Assembly (NCBI GenBank): GCA_964434585.1
Contig: CAYSVN010000012.1
Location: 1-26,627, forward strand
Source of the DNA: CAYSVN01 sp964434585
GTDB taxonomy: Bacteria > Patescibacteriota > Gracilibacteria > Peribacterales > Peribacteraceae
Length of the DNA stretch: 26,627 bases
Direction of reading: 5' to 3'
The first letter of the stretch is position 1; each line of letters starts with the position of its first letter. The notes beneath the pieces are model-generated. The model did not search any database. It was not told the origin of the DNA and saw only the letters and a list, made by a program, of their open reading frames with translations. Made by a program: the position numbers and the translations under genes. This document shows, piece after piece, positions 23,601-26,627 of this stretch.

Positions 23601-25348
23601 TGGCTGGTGCTATGGGCGGTATTACTGCTCTAACAAGTAATGGACAGTTCCGTGGCTTTGGATACGGTCCAGCAGGCGGTCCACAAACTACTTGGTTTGC
23701 GATTGATGTCATTGCTGATACCGTAAGTGTTGTAACCACTGATCAGCTTAGTTCTAGTTCTATTGATGCTGCTAGCTGTGTGCCTGCATTTACTCCAGCG
23801 TTACCACTAACTAAAACATTACTTGATGCCGATGGAGAAATTAGGCCTGGTGATACTACTCAGTTTGAAATTACAATTACCAATGACAATATTGCACCAC
23901 TTGATATTTTCTTAAATGAACTTTATGACGTTGCATTTACGTACGTAAGTTCTGATGTTACACATGGTCAGTACGTTAGAGGTGATGATCAACGTCCTGA
24001 TGTATGGGAAATTTTTGGCCTACCAACTGGTGAAACTGCAACAATGACTATTACCCTTCAATCTGCAACTAATCTGCCAAATAGTACTGTGTTAGAAAAC
24101 TGTGTTGAGGTTGAGCAAAGTAATGCTGGGCCTTCTGGCAAGCAGGCTTGTGCTAGCGTAAATGTTGTTTCAGAGGTAGTACGTGGTGGCGGTGGAGGCG
24201 GAAATGGAGGTGGAGGAGGAGCTGGAAGTCGTCCACGCACTGAAACTACTCCAGTAGTAGAAACGCCAGATGCGTTACCAGAAACTGGTGGTGAGTTTGA
24301 AACAACACCGTTAACACGTAATGGAGATGATCTTGTGTTTGCTCCTAATGTTCTTCCTTTAACTGGTTCTATGCCTGCTTGGCTTGCTGCTAAATACAAT
24401 GCTAATAGCCGTTTTGCAGACACCTCTGTTAATCATGATTTTTACCAAGCAGCAATCGACCTTAATAACCAAGGTATTGCTAAAGGGTATAATAATGGTG
24501 GAAACATGGGGCTCGATGACTTGTTGCAACGTGACCAAGCTGCAAAACTTGTAGCGCATGGTATGCAGGTAGACCTTATTACCAACGCTACAAATTCTGC
24601 CTATAGTGACCTTACAACTGCTAACTGGTCTATGGGTTACGTGGTAACTCTTACAGAAAGCGATACGGTTCAGGGCTACTTAGATGGTAGCTTCCGACCT
24701 GGTGGACGAGTTACTGGTCCAGAATTTGCAAGTATGCTACGTACACTTGTTGGTATTAACGCCGACTTAAGCGATAGAGCAGATTGGAAACAGGCCTACT
24801 TTGGTGAGCTTGCAGTGCGTAACTTGCTTTACCCTGGTGCAACCCAAGGAAACTTTAATAATGCTTTAACCCGTGGACAAGCGTTTGAAATGCTAAGCCG
24901 TGCACTCCGTATGGTAGATGCTGGTAATAGTAGTTATGTTTCAGAAGTTACCGTTAATATTCCAACTGCTGGTGTTGCTGACTTGTCTTCGCCTCATACT
25001 CTACTTTCAGATGTATCTGTATGGTTAGGAGATATGACAGAGGTAGGCGGTGCATACTACTACGATTTTGTAAACGATACACATATTTCTTTTGCTCACA
25101 GCTCTGTACTAGCTGGCGACCCTAACCCTCGCGGTGCTGTGTACGCTCGCCTTGGTGATGATCTTAATATTGGTGACGAGTACACTATGACGATTGACGG
25201 AACAGTACACACTTACATTGTGCGTAATAAAGAACTGATTGCTGATACAGACGTTGAAGCCTTACGTAGTGCTTCGTTCCAAAGCATTGTGTTTACTTGT
25301 GACGATACCTTAACGAAACGTTGGGTAGTATACGGTGAACGTGTATAG
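20696..25348 (+). CDS. Giant surface protein: DUF11 repeats, SLH-like repeats, internal LPxTG motifs, C-terminal sortase-like domain
   Basis: The 1550-residue protein begins MDTATPFYFF with a signal peptide likely cleaved after IAFA (31-34); the in-frame ATG at 20663 only adds 11 residues. Order: Gly-rich tip; two identical 125-residue cysteine-containing Ig-like units (about 49-295); two diverged 254-residue DUF11-type units (298-805); a propeller-like region (about 806-1035); another DUF11 unit (about 1036-1155); Gly/Pro linker with LPETG (1194-1198) and LPLTG (1220-1224); SLH-like repeats (about 1236-1410: FADTS, QGIAKGYNN, YLDGSFRPGGRVTGPEFA); and a C-terminal sortase-like domain with FAHSS (His1468), VYARLGDDLNIGDEYTMTI, FTCDD (Cys1535) and Arg1542. 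It is probably an S-layer or adhesion protein bound to the wall by its SLH region. The sortase domain is inferred from motif and strand order. Confidence 0.9.
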   Translation: MDTATPFYFFKKCTIALFAIVTFFVLSQSNIAFAQTAGASGGGGGGNDGDLIITDNGSTVDGDTITYGFCVQNTADVDASFLFSDMEELTGFEFTNSPELPSCQDDDSGLIQCDPVNITADTTDCYDFIFDASAAQCGEHEFDGNITLFTSGQNSDTTNDTATSSVEIECPADGDLIITDNGSTVDGDTITYGFCVQNTADVDASFLFSDMEELTGFEFTNSPELPSCQDDDSGLIQCDPVNITADTTDCYDFIFDASAAQCGEHEFDGNITLFTSGQNSDTTNDTATSSVEIECRGLDLGISKTVDVMKPNWGTNIVYTLTVENLGSETTQGFTVQEKLPTDFDYVSHVANNGSEFDADTQIWSYEGTFEPGDKVTLDITMYIRTGTDEYNCAAITNPAKDEDVNPINNELKNGTANKCTGAWVMYPNLDGFEFTKTANKTNAFLGEIVEYTIDIENNHATDPVRRTLTDVIPEGMEIVDYEVVHGNYRIIPNPNDPKNLRLYAGNPLFPGDSAQIKIRVTMEDVGTLTNCVKGAGKESCVDVEVTDEPVLDLAISKTVDVMKPNWGTNIVYTLTVENKGTETTQGFTVQEKLPTDFDYVSHVANNGSEFDADTQIWSYEGTFEPGDTVTLDITMYVRTGTDEYNCAAITSPPKADDANPGDNELKNGTDNRCTGAWVMYPQLEGFVYEKTADKTEVNYGDVVEFTITMRNDHPDTPVRRTLRDIIPEGMELIDWTDDDRFHYQIYPNKNNADDLRIYARNPLFPGDTSEVKIRARMNQIGTLRNCATGAGTESCVDIKVNATNVFTCNDDISYIVAGGNTLHTMTPAGVTAKFADLTITDYNAIAVRPQSGLMYGASAEKDRLYVVNTLGSVLLHAPLPSTVTTAHTGTYDPRNDEYILVSGKTMYFFSPTLDFKRTLALTGNTAIADIAYNPNNGLLYSFASNGHIVEINPVTGVVRELLNDHSTVAGAMGGITALTSNGQFRGFGYGPAGGPQTTWFAIDVIADTVSVVTTDQLSSSSIDAASCVPAFTPALPLTKTLLDADGEIRPGDTTQFEITITNDNIAPLDIFLNELYDVAFTYVSSDVTHGQYVRGDDQRPDVWEIFGLPTGETATMTITLQSATNLPNSTVLENCVEVEQSNAGPSGKQACASVNVVSEVVRGGGGGGNGGGGGAGSRPRTETTPVVETPDALPETGGEFETTPLTRNGDDLVFAPNVLPLTGSMPAWLAAKYNANSRFADTSVNHDFYQAAIDLNNQGIAKGYNNGGNMGLDDLLQRDQAAKLVAHGMQVDLITNATNSAYSDLTTANWSMGYVVTLTESDTVQGYLDGSFRPGGRVTGPEFASMLRTLVGINADLSDRADWKQAYFGELAVRNLLYPGATQGNFNNALTRGQAFEMLSRALRMVDAGNSSYVSEVTVNIPTAGVADLSSPHTLLSDVSVWLGDMTEVGGAYYYDFVNDTHISFAHSSVLAGDPNPRGAVYARLGDDLNIGDEYTMTIDGTVHTYIVRNKELIADTDVEALRSASFQSIVFTCDDTLTKRWVVYGERV
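20840..21204 (+). repeat. Exact tandem repeat, copy 1
   Basis: These 365 bases recur without a difference at 21215-21579 (period 375 bp, 125 codons). They encode an Ig-like unit containing four cysteines (GFCVQN, SCQDDD, IQCDP and later ones). Confidence 0.95.
21215..21579 (+). repeat. Exact tandem repeat, copy 2
   Basis: Identical to 20840-21204, including all third-codon positions. The copies part at once on both sides (GACGGAGA against GATGGAGA; GAATGT against GAATGC). Confidence 0.95.
21587..23108 (+). repeat. Two diverged DUF11 repeats (762-bp period)
   Basis: The unit starting ISKTVDVMKPNWGTNIVYT recurs 762 bp later (21611 and 22373 mark the same GTTGATG). The first part of each unit is nearly identical and the second part clearly diverged, so one half has been homogenised or is constrained. 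Confidence 0.85.
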
Positions 25349-25363
25349 ACTTAACTATTTTAT

Positions 25364-25405
25364 AACGACCTGGCTTTGTCTACGGACTACGCCGAGGTCG
25401 TTTAA
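25364..25405 (+). terminator. Rho-independent terminator of the surface-protein gene
   Basis: AACGACCT (25364-25371) pairs with AGGTCGTT (25395-25402), extended inward by GGC/GCC and GTC/GAC around a TACG loop. It lies 15 bp after the stop codon. The T run is short (TTT). Confidence 0.8.
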
Positions 25406-25473
25406 AAAACCACCCACTGTCATCCTGACCCCTGAGCGTAGTCGAATAGGTCGAAGGAAGAGGGTGGTTTTTT
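25404..25473. repeat. 12-bp inverted repeat enclosing a CATCCTGA...GAGCGTAGTCGAA motif
   Basis: AAAAAACCACCC (25404-25415) and GGGTGGTTTTTT (25462-25473) are perfect inverted copies and form a bidirectional terminator-like hairpin. The 46-base loop holds GTCATCCTGA, GAGCGTAGTCGAA and TCGAAGGA, which resemble a short interspersed repeat (on the other strand CCTTCGACTACGCTCAGGATGAC) that I recall from many bacterial genomes. Here it seems to be partly duplicated within itself. Confidence 0.7.
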
Positions 25474-25511
25474 AATACTTATTGTTTTAGCTTTTAATAT
25501 ACATTTTACTG

Positions 25512-25542
25512 TTGACATTTTTATATGGTATAACCATACTAT
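25512..25542 (+). promoter_or_regulatory. Promoter candidate for the PEP-CTERM gene with overlapping palindrome
   Basis: TTGACA (25512-25517) is followed after 17 bases by CATACT (25535-25540) or after 19 by TACTAT (25537-25542). ATGGTATAACCAT (25525-25537) is a near-palindrome placed between the two boxes, where an operator would block transcription. The leader would be about 165 nt. Confidence 0.45.
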
Positions 25543-25654
25543 CCTCCTGTTTTTGTTTTTTAAACAAATGCAGATTTCTTAAATTGTTCTTTTACATTTC
25601 TTTCTTTAACCTTGACGCTGTTGGATAGCGCTAAGCTTCTGTGCTTGTTTTTAC

Positions 25655-25682
25655 TCCTGTGTGTTAACTAGTTGACACAGGA
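25655..25682. repeat. Dyad upstream of the PEP-CTERM gene
   Basis: TCCTGTGT (25655-25662) and ACACAGGA (25675-25682) are exact inverted copies, with a self-complementary GTTAACTAGTTG core. It could be a leader hairpin, an operator, or the border of the imported segment. Confidence 0.45.
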
Positions 25683-25715
25683 AAAATTATTTCAGTTTTT
25701 TGCCAAATAGGTAAC

Positions 25716-26324
25716 ATGATGAAAAAAATTTTGATGGTCGGTTTATGTATGGCGATGTTCGCCATGCTGCTTCCGGCAAATGAGCTCCAAGCTCAAGACA
25801 CATTCCAATTCACCATCAATGGTGATGGTGATTTTGATCCACCAGGGGGAAACCCCTCGGCGGACAGTACACAGCTGGCATACACGTCCTCGACTTCGGG
25901 GCTAAGTATTGTCAGCTGGTTCCTGACTAGCGGGAATTCCTTGTTTGGAGTCGAATCTGAACAGGTTGAATCTGGTCCTTTGCTTTCGAAAAACGGTAGC
26001 GACCATAGTTCTACCGATAACACCTTCTCGTATACTGCGGGATTGTTTGGCGGCGACCTTTTCGAAGGGATGACGTCAATCGCAACGCTGGACTGGCAGT
26101 TCATTTCGAACGGTGATCCGATCGAAGGAAACTTCAGTCAGGTTCTTGACGGGAAAACACTCGTTGTTACTCGGTCGGATGGCGCAGTGTCATCTCAAAC
26201 GTTTGCCAATGGAACCGGTTCATCTGCGAGCGGCAGTTTTTCTGCCGTTCCGGAACCGAGTTCGGCAGGCATCTTGCTTCTTCTTGGAGCAGGAGTCGGT
26301 ATGCACCGACGACGTCGAGCTTAA
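25716..26324 (+). CDS. PEP-CTERM sorting-domain protein, foreign composition
   Basis: The 202-residue protein has a signal peptide (MMKKILMVGLCMAMFAMLLP with a likely cut after LQA), a Ser/Thr/Gly-rich secreted body with no recognised domain, and a C-terminal PEP-CTERM tail: VPEPSSAGILLLLGAGVGM followed by HRRRRA. In PEP-CTERM systems the tail is cut by an exosortase. The tail style is that of planctomycetes and verrucomicrobia. GC content is higher than in the neighbours (33 of 60 bases in 26041-26100) and the gene has its own terminator. No exosortase or EPS gene is in the window. Horizontal gain from such a bacterium, or a contig join, are the explanations to separate. Confidence 0.85.
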   Translation: MMKKILMVGLCMAMFAMLLPANELQAQDTFQFTINGDGDFDPPGGNPSADSTQLAYTSSTSGLSIVSWFLTSGNSLFGVESEQVESGPLLSKNGSDHSSTDNTFSYTAGLFGGDLFEGMTSIATLDWQFISNGDPIEGNFSQVLDGKTLVVTRSDGAVSSQTFANGTGSSASGSFSAVPEPSSAGILLLLGAGVGMHRRRRA

Positions 26325-26514
26325 GAAAACCAGCTAGTCTGCGCATGCTAGCTTTAGTGTAAATTGATTTGGGAAAACCATGGCCTACTCGCGCAGGAGT
26401 AGGCTTTTTTTAGTATACAAATTTTATGCGTAATATTACTATTTTTTGTTTACAAGTAGCCGTTTACATGCTTAACTATACGTCTTACGTATTTGATTAT
26501 TCCCCCTTATTTAT
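26325..26514. other. Intergenic region with terminator
   Basis: After the PEP-CTERM stop come a small AGCTAG/CTAGCT dyad (near 26333-26354) and a strong terminator (26383-26411). The rest is AT-rich and holds the promoter region of the partial gene at 26515. Confidence 0.5.
26383..26411 (+). terminator. Rho-independent terminator after the PEP-CTERM gene
   Basis: GCCTACTC-GCGCAG-GAGTAGGC is a perfect 8-bp stem followed by seven T. Confidence 0.92.
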
Positions 26515-26627
26515 ATGAATACATTTTTATTTAACTCACTAGGAAGTGCATACAAACTTCTTACGCTGAGCTTTGTGTCTTTTATGGCATTTTATTTGTT
26601 TGCAACTAGCGCCTCTGCCCTACCAGC
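26515..26627 (+). CDS. Exported protein, 5' part only
   Basis: The first 37 codons run off the window. They encode a signal peptide: polar MNTFLFNSLGSAYK, a hydrophobic core (LLTLSFVSFMAFYLFA) and a cleavage site near ATSASA-LPA. This resembles the N-terminus of the 20696 surface protein in kind, so another surface protein is likely, but nothing of the mature part is visible. Confidence 0.65.
   Translation, partial: MNTFLFNSLGSAYKLLTLSFVSFMAFYLFATSASALP

Larger units (their letters stand above)
25474..25715. other. Intergenic region before the PEP-CTERM gene
   Basis: No gene is seen. It holds a promoter candidate with a palindrome (25512-25542), and a dyad (25655-25682) with arms TCCTGTGT/ACACAGGA. 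GC content rises only at the start of the following CDS. Confidence 0.5.

Noticed and set aside
338..26324. UGA recoded as glycine or tryptophan
   Set aside because: All long genes are open in the standard code without in-frame TGA; recoding genomes would use TGA often inside genes.
25655..26411. Integron gene cassette for the PEP-CTERM gene
   Set aside because: Single gene plus flanking dyads suggested it, but no attC consensus ends (GTTRRRY / RYYYAAC pair) are present around it and no integrase is nearby.

Overview
The window is most simply read as chromosomal DNA from a low-GC bacterium of the Candidate Phyla Radiation / Patescibacteria type (inference, no search run). Reasons: a ribosomal protein L19 with an acidic linker and a helix-hairpin-helix tail; a very large DUF11/SLH-type surface protein; small lipoprotein hydrolases; many CDSs whose ATG lies about 3-8 nt behind a -10 hexamer (leaderless transcripts); and few recognisable regulators. 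All 22 complete CDSs end in TAA (16) or TAG (6), none in TGA.

Layout. 1-1317: a zinc-ribbon membrane protein gene lying between tRNA-Leu(UAA) and a second copy of that tRNA's 3' end (possible integrated islet). 1359-1619: DUF167 protein. 1695-5939: a tight three-gene operon of unrecognised single-pass membrane proteins that share an Arg/Lys/Glu-rich tail; this is the best candidate for an undescribed system. 5960-7551: an unrecognised Asn/Gln-rich protein and a secreted protein gene of foreign look (higher GC, Shine-Dalgarno site, own terminator). 7747-9129: class I photolyase. 9385-9557: tRNA-Ser(UGA) with a decayed partial copy beside it. 9637-13888: lipoprotein polysaccharide deacetylase, small unknown protein, DUF1295 methyltransferase/reductase-fold membrane protein and transketolase. 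13976-20512: L19-HhH, polysaccharide pyruvyl transferase (CsaB-like), fructose-1,6-bisphosphatase class I, C39-like lipoprotein peptidase, transaldolase, 6-phosphogluconate dehydrogenase, a small unknown protein, and an M23 peptidase. 20696-25348: a 1550-residue surface protein with exact tandem repeats, DUF11 repeats, SLH-like repeats, two internal LPxTG motifs and a C-terminal sortase-like domain. 25716-26324: an orphan PEP-CTERM protein of planctomycete/verrucomicrobial style, with higher GC. 26515-end: start of another exported protein.

How the genes fit together: transketolase, transaldolase, 6-phosphogluconate dehydrogenase and fructose bisphosphatase supply much of the pentose-phosphate/hexose-phosphate interconversion route. 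The deacetylase, pyruvyl transferase, M23 and C39 peptidases and the SLH/sortase protein point to cell-envelope and S-layer construction; in Firmicutes CsaB-type pyruvylation creates the cell-wall ligand for SLH domains, so CsaB-like and SLH proteins in one window are mutually consistent. Two genes of foreign composition (6949-7551 and 25716-26324) and two tRNA loci with 3'-end copies show gene gain.
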